The notes under the pieces were generated by a model. It saw only the letters and a list, made by a program, of their open reading frames with translations, did no database searches and was not told the DNA's origin. A stretch of 64,000 nucleotides of DNA from an uncultured Flavobacteriaceae bacterium (GTDB lineage: Bacteria > Bacteroidota > Bacteroidia > Flavobacteriales > Flavobacteriaceae), in NCBI GenBank assembly GCA_937944485.1, contig CALDYU010000012.1, positions 1 through 64,000 on the forward strand. Reading direction: 5' to 3'. The position numbers were made by a program, and so were the translations under genes. Shown here piece by piece: positions 16,302-24,027 of this stretch (its first letter is position 1; every line of letters starts with the position of its first letter).

Positions 16302-17471
16302 TTATTTGCTGATTACTTTAATTGTTTCCTTTACTTTTTGAGCCACTTTTCTGGCTTTACTAATATCTTCATTTACAATAGTCACATGACCCATTTTGCG
16401 AAAAGGCCGGGTTTGTTTTTTTCCATAAATATGAGGCGTAACCCCATCCATCCCCATAATTTTTTCGATGTTCTCATAAACCACATCACCAGTATGCCCT
16501 TCAGCGCCCACCAAATTAACCATAATACCTACTACTTTACTTGCCGTATTGCCTAAAGGCAAATCTAAAATAGCACGAATATGCTGCTCAAATTGATTCG
16601 TATAACTGGCTTCAATGCTATAATGACCACTATTGTGAGGTCTGGGTGCGACTTCATTGACTAAAATCTCATCATCTTCAGTCTGAAACATTTCTACTGC
16701 AAGAATGCCGATATGTTCCATTTTTTCAGAGACTTGTAGCGCTATTTCTTTCGCTTTTTCAGCTACTTGTGAATCAATTCTTGCGGGACAGATGACATAC
16801 TCTACCTGATTGGCTTCAGGATGAAATTCCATTTCTACAACAGGGTATGTAACTACTTGACCACTTGAGTTTCTTACTACAATTACTGCTAGTTCGTTCT
16901 TAAACGGAATTATTGTTTCAGCAATACACTCCCCTACAGATAGCCCTGCTAGATCATTTACAGAACGAACAACTTTGACTCCTTGTCCGTCATAACCGAA
17001 TTGCGCCGCCTTCCAAACAAAAGGAAATTCTATACCTCCATTTTCAACAGCATCTTTGATTTCACTAGCATATGCAAAACGAGTATATGCTGCCGTAGGA
17101 ATATTGTTATCGGTATAGAAAAGTTTCTGTGTGGCTTTGTTTTGTATTGTTCGCAATGCTCTTGTGGGTGGATATACTTTTAAACCTTCGTTTTCAAGCC
17201 TTTCTAAGGCATCTACATTCACATTTTCAATTTCGATAGTTAAGACATCAACATCTTTTCCGAAGTCATAAACAGTATCATAATCCATTAAATCACCCAA
17301 TACAAATTCATCACATGCGATTTTACAAGGCGCTTCTTTTGAAGCCTCTAAAACTTTAGTATAAATATCAAATTTTCGAGTTTCATAAAGTAGCATTTTA
17401 CCTAATTGGCCACCCCCTAAAATCCCCAATTTAAAGTCAGAAGAAAAGTAGTTATTCGCGTTATTCGTCAA
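16302..17471 (-). CDS. purK: 5-(carboxyamino)imidazole ribonucleotide synthase
   Basis: PurK is an ATP-grasp enzyme that carboxylates AIR with bicarbonate to N5-CAIR, the substrate of PurE. The dinucleotide-like opening LGILGGGQLGKMLLYE, the ATP-grasp segments FPFVWKAAQFGYDGQGVKVV and NEVAPRPHNSGHYSIEA are diagnostic. The ORF track extends to an ATG at 17519 (405 residues), but that adds a non-conserved MVLRFKCIFVTSKKTT extension and a TATTTTTG promoter-like box lies inside it (17492-17499). A TTG at 17471 gives 389 residues, nearer the usual length, and is preferred. Start confidence is moderate; gene identity is firm. Confidence 0.95.
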   Translation of the reverse strand: MTNNANNYFSSDFKLGILGGGQLGKMLLYETRKFDIYTKVLEASKEAPCKIACDEFVLGDLMDYDTVYDFGKDVDVLTIEIENVNVDALERLENEGLKVYPPTRALRTIQNKATQKLFYTDNNIPTAAYTRFAYASEIKDAVENGGIEFPFVWKAAQFGYDGQGVKVVRSVNDLAGLSVGECIAETIIPFKNELAVIVVRNSSGQVVTYPVVEMEFHPEANQVEYVICPARIDSQVAEKAKEIALQVSEKMEHIGILAVEMFQTEDDEILVNEVAPRPHNSGHYSIEASYTNQFEQHIRAILDLPLGNTASKVVGIMVNLVGAEGHTGDVVYENIEKIMGMDGVTPHIYGKKQTRPFRKMGHVTIVNEDISKARKVAQKVKETIKVISK

Positions 17472-17491
17472 AGTTGTTTTTTTAGATGTCA

Positions 17492-17499
17492 CAAAAATA
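17492..17499 (-). promoter_or_regulatory. Candidate -7 promoter box for purK-purE
   Basis: On the minus strand TATTTTTG matches TAnnTTTG and ends 20 bases before the TTG at 17471. If used, the ATG at 17519 could not be the purK start. No clear -33 box is seen. Confidence 0.45.
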
Positions 17500-17552
17500 C
17501 ATTTAAATCGCAAAACCATAGTTATAGCTGTAAAAAAGAGAAATCAAAATAG

Positions 17553-17560
17553 TATATTTG
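17553..17560 (+). promoter_or_regulatory. Candidate -7 promoter box for hpt-adk
   Basis: TATATTTG matches TAnnTTTG exactly, 20 bases before the TTG start of the hpt-adk fusion. It is the best box in the divergent purK/hpt-adk gap; the -33 element is weak. Confidence 0.55.
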
Positions 17561-17580
17561 CCCTTCTAAAAAACGGAACC

Positions 17581-18687
17581 TTGATTAAGCTGCACGACTC
17601 ATATTTTAAGCCTTTCATCAATCAAGCCGACATTCAAGAAGCGGTAAAAAAAATTGCAGAACAGATTGCTGATGACTATAAAGACGAGACTCCAATTTTT
17701 GTTGGGGTATTGAACGGGGCTTTTATGTTCGTAGCTGATTTGTTGAAGTACTACGAACACCCCTGCGAAGTTACATTTGTTAAGCTGAGCTCGTATCAGG
17801 GGCTCACATCAACTGGCATTGTAGAAACCCTGCTAGATGTTAGTGAAGATATTGCGAACAGAAGTGTCATTATTCTTGAAGATATCATTGATACGGGTAG
17901 AACCTTACAACAATTAGTACACCTTTTTTCTAATTCTAATGTAAAGGAGTTCAAGATTGCAAGCCTTTTCTTTAAGTCAGATGTCTACAATGGCGAGTAT
18001 GCTATAGATTATATAGGCATTAATATTCCAGATAAATTTATTGTTGGATACGGACTGGACTACAATGAATTGGGCAGGAATTTGAAAGAAGTATACCAAC
18101 TAAACCAAAAACATATGATTAACCTCGTATTATTCGGAAAGCCAGGTGCCGGTAAAGGCACCCAAGCCGAATTTTTGAAAGATAAGTACAATTTGAAGCA
18201 TATTTCTACAGGTGATTTATTTCGTTTTAATATTAAGAACAATACCGAACTTGGTGTTTTAGCAAAATCTTATATTGATAAGGGAGATTTGGTACCCGAT
18301 GAAGTAACTATAAAAATGTTACAAGATGATGTAGCCAAGAACCCTGATGCGAGTGGTTTTATTTTCGACGGTTTTCCGAGAACTACTGCTCAAGCCGAAG
18401 CATTAGATGCTTTTCTGGCTACTAAAGACATGAAAATAGATGCAACAATTGCACTTGAAGCTAATGATGAGGTTTTGATTCAGCGGCTTCTTGAAAGGGG
18501 CAAGATAAGTGGTAGAACAGATGATCAAGACGAAGAGAAAATACGCAATCGTTTTGATGAATATAATGAGAAAACAGCACCATTGAAAGATTTTTATGAA
18601 GCCCAAGGTAAATTTCATAGCGTCAATGGCATAGGCGAAATAGATGAAATTACATTGCGACTGGGTAAAGTTATAGAAGAACTTTAG
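17581..18687 (+). CDS. adk: Hypoxanthine phosphoribosyltransferase-adenylate kinase fusion
   Basis: One 368-residue frame joins two purine salvage enzymes. Residues 1-178 are an HPRT domain, with FVGVLNGAFMF and the PRPP-binding VIILEDIIDTGRTL (about 96-109); it makes IMP or GMP from hypoxanthine or guanine. Residues 179-368 are a short-type adenylate kinase: P-loop GKPGAGKGT with Lys192, STGDLFR, GFIFDGFPRT, and RGKISGRTDDQ with no zinc LID. The start is a TTG at 17581; no ATG occurs before the HPRT core. The ATG at 18115 is exactly where a free-standing Adk would begin, so a separate Adk could also be translated. Similar fusions are known in Flavobacteriia. It faces purK-purE. Confidence 0.94.
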   Translation: MIKLHDSYFKPFINQADIQEAVKKIAEQIADDYKDETPIFVGVLNGAFMFVADLLKYYEHPCEVTFVKLSSYQGLTSTGIVETLLDVSEDIANRSVIILEDIIDTGRTLQQLVHLFSNSNVKEFKIASLFFKSDVYNGEYAIDYIGINIPDKFIVGYGLDYNELGRNLKEVYQLNQKHMINLVLFGKPGAGKGTQAEFLKDKYNLKHISTGDLFRFNIKNNTELGVLAKSYIDKGDLVPDEVTIKMLQDDVAKNPDASGFIFDGFPRTTAQAEALDAFLATKDMKIDATIALEANDEVLIQRLLERGKISGRTDDQDEEKIRNRFDEYNEKTAPLKDFYEAQGKFHSVNGIGEIDEITLRLGKVIEEL

Positions 18688-18688
18688 T

Positions 18689-19210
18689 ATGTCATCTAAA
18701 CTGCAACCCGTACTTGCTAATGAAACTGTGCATATAAGGCCCTTGGTACAGGATGATTTTGAGGCACTTTTTAGGGTTGCTTCTGACCCCTTGATCTGGG
18801 AACAACATCAAAATAGTGACAGACACACCCTTGCGAAATTTACAGAATTTTTTGATCAAGGAATTGCAGGTAAAGCGGCATTTGCAATACTTGACAAGAA
18901 ATCAAATAAAATAATAGGAAGTTCTAGATATCGAGTGATAAGTGAAATAGAAGGCGTAATTGAAATCGGATGGTCGTTTTTAGGTCGTTCGTTTTGGGGA
19001 GGAGCGTATAACAAAGAATTTAAAAAATTATTGATTAATCATGCTTTACAATTTTATAAGCATGTTGTGTTTTACGTACATATCAATAATTACCGCTCGC
19101 AAGGTGCCATGTTAAAAATAGGAGGGAGAAAGATGAAGGAGGATAGTACCTCGTGGGTGCGATCTACTAATGATACATTGACCTATGTCATTGACCACGC
19201 CCTGCATTAA
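18689..19210 (+). CDS. GNAT-family N-acetyltransferase (RimJ/RimL type)
   Basis: The 173-residue protein has the RimJ/RimL layout: VHIRPLVQDDFEALFRVASD, a central strand IIGSSRYRV, EIGWSFLGRSFWGGAYNKE at the acetyl-CoA site, and VHINNYRSQGAMLKIGGRK near the end. It should transfer acetyl from acetyl-CoA to an amine; the substrate is unknown. It starts one base after the hpt-adk stop and is therefore in the same transcript, followed by a small membrane-protein gene and obgE. Confidence 0.86.
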   Translation: MSSKLQPVLANETVHIRPLVQDDFEALFRVASDPLIWEQHQNSDRHTLAKFTEFFDQGIAGKAAFAILDKKSNKIIGSSRYRVISEIEGVIEIGWSFLGRSFWGGAYNKEFKKLLINHALQFYKHVVFYVHINNYRSQGAMLKIGGRKMKEDSTSWVRSTNDTLTYVIDHALH

Positions 19211-19221
19211 AAAAGGACAAC

Positions 19222-19365
19222 ATGGGTGAAAAGGTTATTGATACTAAAACAGGATTAAAAGGATGTTTATTTACTTGCGGCATATCCTTTTTGCTCTTTG
19301 TACTTGCTTCTGTCGGGTATCTTATCTATGTTTTTTATATTAATGACACCATACCTACTAAATAG
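19222..19365 (+). CDS. 47-residue single-pass membrane protein
   Basis: This gene is not in the ORF track. An ATG at 19222, preceded by an AAGGA-like ribosome-binding sequence, opens a 47-codon frame ending in TAG. The peptide starts MGEKVIDTKTGLKGCLF, then has one hydrophobic helix (GISFLLFVLASVGYLIYVFYI) and a short polar tail NDTIPTK. It fits tightly between the GNAT gene (11 bases) and obgE (15 bases) in the same direction. No function is known; the coding call rests on position, the ribosome-binding site and a clean amphipathic design. Confidence 0.6.
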   Translation: MGEKVIDTKTGLKGCLFTCGISFLLFVLASVGYLIYVFYINDTIPTK

Positions 19366-19380
19366 TTTAGGATATAAAAT

Positions 19381-20382
19381 ATGACTGAAGGTAATTTTGT
19401 AGACTATGTAAAAGTGTTTTTAACTTCTGGTAATGGAGGTAAAGGTTCTGTGCATTTACATCGTGAAAAATATATTACCAAAGGTGGTCCTGATGGTGGA
19501 GACGGCGGTCGTGGTGGTCATGTGATTCTTAGAGGGAATCAAAATTTATGGACACTTGTCACTTTTAAATTTAAGAAGCATTTTAAAGCTGGGCATGGTG
19601 CTCATGGTGCGAAAAGCCGTAGTACAGGTGCCGATGGTGAAGATGTGTTTTTAGAGGTTCCTTTAGGTACTATATTGAGAGATGCGGAGACGAATGAAAT
19701 AATTCTAGAAATCACGGAACATGGTGAAGAAAAAGTAGTGGTTGAAGGGGGCATGGGCGGCCGTGGTAATTGGCATTTTAAAACACCTACCAACCAAACA
19801 CCGAGATATGCCCAACCGGGCATTGAAGGTAAAGAAGGCGCATTTATTCTAGAACTTAAGATATTGGCTGATGTAGGCTTGGTGGGTTTTCCGAATGCGG
19901 GTAAATCGACTTTACTTTCAGTGATAACTTCAGCAAAACCGAAAATTGCGGACTATGAATTTACAACCCTAAAACCCAATTTAGGAATTGTGGAATATCG
20001 AGATTTTCAGAGTTTCGTAATGGCTGATATTCCTGGAATAATAGAAGGGGCTGCAGAAGGTAAAGGATTGGGACATTATTTTTTACGACATATAGAACGA
20101 AATGCAACCTTGTTATTTTTAATTCCAGCTGATAGTAATGATATTAGTAGGGAATATGAAATTCTTTTAGATGAGCTACGGAGATATAATCCTGAGTTGA
20201 TGGATAAAGAGCGATTGGTGGCTATTTCAAAAAGTGATATGCTCGATGAGGAGCTTATTGCAGAAATACGTGTAGAATTAGATAAAGATATGAAAGGGGT
20301 GCCTTTTATGTTCATCTCTTCTGTAGCGCAATTAGGTATCCAAGAGTTGAAAGACCGACTCTGGGCAATGTTAAATGGTTAG
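19381..20382 (+). CDS. obgE: Obg-family GTPase involved in ribosome assembly
   Basis: ObgE/CgtA is an essential GTPase that assists 50S subunit maturation and links growth to nucleotide levels. The 333-residue protein has the glycine-rich Obg fold ([29 protein letters not shown]) over about residues 5-160, then the G domain: P-loop GFPNAGKST (169-176 region), switch [17 protein letters not shown], and the base-recognition motif as SKSD instead of NKxD. It is the last gene of the hpt-adk-GNAT-small protein-obgE run. No C-terminal OCT domain is present, as usual in Bacteroidota. Confidence 0.96.
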   Translation: MTEGNFVDYVKVFLTSGNGGKGSVHLHREKYITKGGPDGGDGGRGGHVILRGNQNLWTLVTFKFKKHFKAGHGAHGAKSRSTGADGEDVFLEVPLGTILRDAETNEIILEITEHGEEKVVVEGGMGGRGNWHFKTPTNQTPRYAQPGIEGKEGAFILELKILADVGLVGFPNAGKSTLLSVITSAKPKIADYEFTTLKPNLGIVEYRDFQSFVMADIPGIIEGAAEGKGLGHYFLRHIERNATLLFLIPADSNDISREYEILLDELRRYNPELMDKERLVAISKSDMLDEELIAEIRVELDKDMKGVPFMFISSVAQLGIQELKDRLWAMLNG

Positions 20383-20444
20383 TAGTATTCCGCTGCTAAT
20401 TACATTAATCTATGAGAATAAAACCCGAAATAAAACGTAGTGGG

Positions 20445-22880
20445 TTATCTTTTCAGTGCAAAGTGCTTTGTTACTATTTTTCCTGTAGCTAGCTCTATAA
20501 ACTGAAACCAATAATCGGTAGATGGCAAAGTTGTACCATTTAGAGTGCCGTCCCAATGCTGATTGAGATTATTGGTTTGAAAAAGCAAATTCCCGTATCG
20601 ATCATAAACCCTTAGTTCTCCATTAATATCGCAGTCATTAGCCAGCATACCAAAGCGATCGTTTTTGCCATCGCCATTTGGAGTAATAAATTTTGGAAAT
20701 TCAATATCACAGGTGTCATTTGGTGGTTCTTCACATTCCTTTTGATCAATACTTACGGTAAAGCTACTTTCATCAGAACAAGTACCTGATTCAAAATATA
20801 TAAAAATAGTTTGAGTTGCTGTAATCTCATCGCCTTCAAAAAGCTGTTGCCCCATGCCTTCAGATTCGGTAAAGTAGGTTCCACTGTTTAAAATAGGTAA
20901 AACATATTTTTGGCATTCAGTTACATCTTCAAGCGAATCAACAGAATTAGGAGTGTCAATAGTAACCGAAAAGCTTTTCTCATCATTACAAGTACTTGAG
21001 CCAGTGTATATGTAAATTATTTGAGATGCGGTAAGGGTATCTCCGGCAAACAATAGTGTTCCTGAAGCATCATTTTCAGTATAGTAATTGTTTCCTGGGC
21101 TAAGTTGGGGTAAGATATAGCTTCCGCAAACCGAAACGTCATTAAGGGTATCGGCAATAGGTTTTCCTGTTATAGTAATATCAAATGTACTTTCATTAGT
21201 GCATGAACCCGTATCCATATAAATATAGAGGCTCTGCGTACCAGTTATGACATCGCCTGCATTTAGCAAAGTGCCACCGCCATTTGTAGCTGTAAAATAA
21301 TTGTTGTTTGCGCTCAGTGCTGGTAATGTATAACTTGTGCATTCACTTACATGTGCTAGGTTATCTGCATTACATGAGCTGGTATTTACATTGATGGTAA
21401 TATCATGCCTAAATAAGGCAAGATCGGTTACAATGTCACTTGTTATTCTAACATGATAAATACCAGCATCAGCCGCTTGTATATTGTTTAAAGTTAAAGA
21501 GGGATTATCAGGAGCATCCACAATGGGCATATTATTTTTATACCATGTGTAGTGCAATTGTGTTCCTCGTGGAATTGTGGTGGTTAGCACTATGTTATTG
21601 GCGATATTTTCATTTAAAATTAAAGGCGCATCAAGCTTAGCTTGGGGAGTATCGTCAAAAATAATAAGCCCGCTGTCGTAGGCTGCAAATTCATTTTCAA
21701 AATCCCCAAAGTGAAATTTGTTATTCTCAAAGTTTAGCTGAGAAAGCGATGTGCTCAATGAAAAATCTGGAAAAGCACCGCTGAGTTGATTGCCATTCAC
21801 ATAGAGTGACCTAATCTTTGGCAGTGAAGCAAGTACAGGTGGCAATACCCCTGATAATTGATTATCGGTAACATATAAATTTGTCAGATTTAGGAGAAGT
21901 GAGAATTCAAGAGGTATAGTACCCGTCAATTGATTATCAGATAAATTCAATTGTTGGAGGGCGGTCATATTACCTAATTCAGGAGGAATTGTACCTGTAA
22001 ACTGATTTCCATTTAAATAAAAGAACCGACACTTTGTCCAATTGCCAAATTCAGGAAGCAAACCACCGGTAAATTGATTATCAGACCATAAAAACCAGTT
22101 GGCATTTGTAAAATTACCGTATTCAGGGGGTATAGGTCCTGTTAACTCATTGCTATGCATATAAAAAGAAGAGAGTTGCACAAGATTACCCAATTCTGGA
22201 GGCAAATTTCCCGTCAGGTTGCTTTGATCAATCCAAAGTGTAGTAAGGTTTACCAATAACCCAAGTTCGGGCGGTATTTGTGCTGGATCATAATCGTTAT
22301 TACCAATTTGCAAGCGTTTCAAAGTGGTTAAATTGCCTAGTTCTGGAAGTATTGTTCCCGTTAAGTTATTTTTATAAAGCGAAAGCACTTCTAGGTTGGG
22401 CAATGTGGTAATCGATAGTGGAATAGGCCCTGTCATTGTATTTTCATGTACTGAAAAGTTCTTTAAATTGGTAAGGTTACTAATTGCTGTGTCAATCGGT
22501 CCTGTTAGATTTCGATTAGAGTTCAAGGCAATTACCTCAAGACTTAAAATGGTATAAAGTTCGTTAGGAATGTTACCAGAAATTTTATTTCGCGATAGCA
22601 CTAATTCTTGTAACCATTGCAAGTCGCCAATCTCGGCAGGAATCGGACCGATTAGATTGTTTCCTTGAATATCTATTGCCGTCACATGACCTCCTGTAAC
22701 GGTAATGCCATACCAAGTATCTACTGTGGCGGCTGTATTCCAGTTGGTATTAATGTTCCAGTTGGGGCCGTCGGTGGTGTTGTATAGCGTAATTAAAGCT
22801 GCTCTTTCAGCAGGAGAAACTTGGGCATAAATTAAATGACAAGTCAATATAAAAAAAAGCGCAATAAGTAGGGGTCTCAT
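20445..22880 (-). CDS. Secreted leucine-rich-repeat protein with T9SS type-B sorting domain
   Basis: After the signal peptide (to about IYAQV) comes an LRRNT-like cap (ALITLYNTTDGPNWNINTN) and roughly 12 plant-type LRRs of about 24 residues (pattern LTGTIPPELGNLT) to about residue 385. An Ig-like segment follows (LHYTWYKNNMPIV...DAGIYHVRI). Next are three repeats of about 80 residues, each with a conserved Cys and the pattern CxxYxLPxLxxxxNYFT ... IYIYxxSxxC. The C-terminus TPNGDGKNDRFGM ... VYDRYGNLLF is the gliding-motility-type (type B) T9SS sorting domain. The protein is therefore exported and attached to or released from the surface; a role in adhesion or binding is likely. It converges on obgE. 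Confidence 0.93.
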   Translation of the reverse strand: MRPLLIALFFILTCHLIYAQVSPAERAALITLYNTTDGPNWNINTNWNTAATVDTWYGITVTGGHVTAIDIQGNNLIGPIPAEIGDLQWLQELVLSRNKISGNIPNELYTILSLEVIALNSNRNLTGPIDTAISNLTNLKNFSVHENTMTGPIPLSITTLPNLEVLSLYKNNLTGTILPELGNLTTLKRLQIGNNDYDPAQIPPELGLLVNLTTLWIDQSNLTGNLPPELGNLVQLSSFYMHSNELTGPIPPEYGNFTNANWFLWSDNQFTGGLLPEFGNWTKCRFFYLNGNQFTGTIPPELGNMTALQQLNLSDNQLTGTIPLEFSLLLNLTNLYVTDNQLSGVLPPVLASLPKIRSLYVNGNQLSGAFPDFSLSTSLSQLNFENNKFHFGDFENEFAAYDSGLIIFDDTPQAKLDAPLILNENIANNIVLTTTIPRGTQLHYTWYKNNMPIVDAPDNPSLTLNNIQAADAGIYHVRITSDIVTDLALFRHDITINVNTSSCNADNLAHVSECTSYTLPALSANNNYFTATNGGGTLLNAGDVITGTQSLYIYMDTGSCTNESTFDITITGKPIADTLNDVSVCGSYILPQLSPGNNYYTENDASGTLLFAGDTLTASQIIYIYTGSSTCNDEKSFSVTIDTPNSVDSLEDVTECQKYVLPILNSGTYFTESEGMGQQLFEGDEITATQTIFIYFESGTCSDESSFTVSIDQKECEEPPNDTCDIEFPKFITPNGDGKNDRFGMLANDCDINGELRVYDRYGNLLFQTNNLNQHWDGTLNGTTLPSTDYWFQFIELATGKIVTKHFALKR

Positions 22881-22882
22881 TG

Positions 22883-22896
22883 GGTTGGTTGGTTGG
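22883..22896. repeat. Short TTGG tetranucleotide repeat before the LRR gene
   Basis: GGTTGGTTGGTTGG (about three and a half units) lies three bases upstream of the LRR gene start, in its leader. It is too short to claim phase variation. Confidence 0.5.
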
Positions 22897-23053
22897 CGTA
22901 AACCAAACGCGTAACCCTTGACTATATTGCGTTTAAGGTTATTTCAAAAAGAAATAAATGACGGAATGAGCATTTTCTGGAAAGTTATTAGATGGTGTAG
23001 AGAATAATCAACGTATAAGTACTGGCCAAAACCTCTAAATGGCAAAATGCCAA

Positions 23054-23117
23054 CAAAAAACACCTAGCAGTTGATACTTGCAAGTAATAATATAAACTCA
23101 CAAGACAACTGCTAGGT
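23054..23117 (-). terminator. Probable terminator after the DoxX gene
   Basis: On the minus strand a 12-bp perfect stem (acctagcagttg with caactgctaggt) closes a 32-base loop and is followed by gTTTTTTg. The loop holds the palindrome ACTTGCAAGT. It lies 50 bases past the DoxX stop. The rest of the 286-base gap to the LRR gene shows no gene. Confidence 0.7.
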
Positions 23118-23166
23118 ATTAAAAGAATTTACAAGGTATTTTGAACCTTAATTAGTTTATTCCTTA

Positions 23167-23541
23167 TTAACCAGCTAGTAAGCTCTGATATTTGTCTTTG
23201 TACCCAAATAAAACTGCGATATTTAATACTAGTAAAATAGCTGCACCTGCAATGTTTTCCGAATCTAAAGTAGCATGAAATAAGATGGCACAAACCGAAA
23301 CACTCATTAAAATCAAGGCCATCAATGCTCCGAATTTGTTAAAAATAAAGGCCAGTCCTGCAACTATTTCAACTACTGCCACGAGTATTAATGTTTTACT
23401 GCTTGCGAGACCTCCGAAATATGTAGCGGCATCTCCAGTAGGGGCTTCCATCGGAATGAAATGAAAAAATTTGTTGAGTCCGAATACCAGAACAAATAAG
23501 CCCAGTAGTATTCTTAGAACCATAAAAACTTTTGAATTCAT
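23167..23541 (-). CDS. DoxX-family membrane protein
   Basis: The 124-residue protein has four hydrophobic helices and the DoxX-type opening MNSKVFMVLRILLGLFVLVFGLNKFFHFIPM, then VAVVEIVAGLAFIF and MALILMSVSVCAILFHAT. DoxX-like proteins are small quinone-associated or unknown membrane proteins; no catalytic role can be assigned. It stands alone, with its own terminator, and a 486-base gap upstream. Confidence 0.85.
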   Translation of the reverse strand: MNSKVFMVLRILLGLFVLVFGLNKFFHFIPMEAPTGDAATYFGGLASSKTLILVAVVEIVAGLAFIFNKFGALMALILMSVSVCAILFHATLDSENIAGAAILLVLNIAVLFGYKDKYQSLLAG

Positions 23542-23729
23542 AATTTTTGGTTTTAGTTATTATAGATTTAAAGTTAGTCAAAATCAATAACTTAATTCGT
23601 ATTATCCATAGCTGCTACTAGGTTTTAGTCCAACTATCTAGTAATACACGAATTGCGCGACTTGCAATATGGTATTTTTAATTCTATAGGTACGTTAAAG
23701 CATCTGATTTTTTGAAAACTATATGTCAA

Positions 23730-23751
23730 TATATTGTTAATCAACAATATA
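23730..23751. promoter_or_regulatory. Palindrome TATATTGTT/AACAATATA, candidate operator
   Basis: Two perfect 9-bp arms are separated by four bases (aatc), without a T-run. This looks like a binding site for a dimeric regulator rather than a terminator. It lies 189 bases upstream of DoxX and 277 bases upstream of the S9 peptidase gene. Confidence 0.4.
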
Positions 23752-23948
23752 CTAATGTGAAAAAGCATTCCTTACCTTTTTTTCAGCGTATTAGTGTGAC
23801 GTATACTAGAACTAAAAGACAGCCTTTGTATGATGTTTGAAGACCTAAATAAGCTTGACCATCTAGTGATTTAACCATTGCTTGTAATTTCAAATGTTGT
23901 ACAGGGTCTTTTGTAATTATTTGCTTTTTGAATTTTGTAAATTTAAGT

Positions 23949-23972
23949 GTAACAATTTTCTAAAGTTGTTAC
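23949..23972. promoter_or_regulatory. Inverted repeat GTAACAA/TTGTTAC upstream of the S9 peptidase
   Basis: Perfect 7-bp arms are spaced by ten bases, about one helical turn, and lie 55 bases before the S9 peptidase ATG. This geometry fits an operator. Confidence 0.4.
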
Positions 23973-24027
23973 TAATGAAGTGTTCAATACTGTAATAAAA
24001 TAAGTTAGAATCAATAAATTAAAGAAG

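Larger units (their letters stand above)
23542..24027. other. 486-base intergenic region with two inverted repeats
   Basis: No coding frame is credible here. It separates the divergent DoxX and S9 peptidase genes and holds two clean inverted repeats, annotated separately. It probably contains both promoters, but no full TTTG-N19-TAnnTTTG match was found. Confidence 0.6.

Noticed and set aside
17472-17519. N-terminal extension of PurK from the ATG at 17519
   Set aside because: The extension is unlike PurK, contains a promoter-like box, and a TTG at 17471 gives the usual length.
22883-22896. Phase-variable TTGG tract before the LRR gene
   Set aside because: Only about three and a half units are present, too few to expect slippage.
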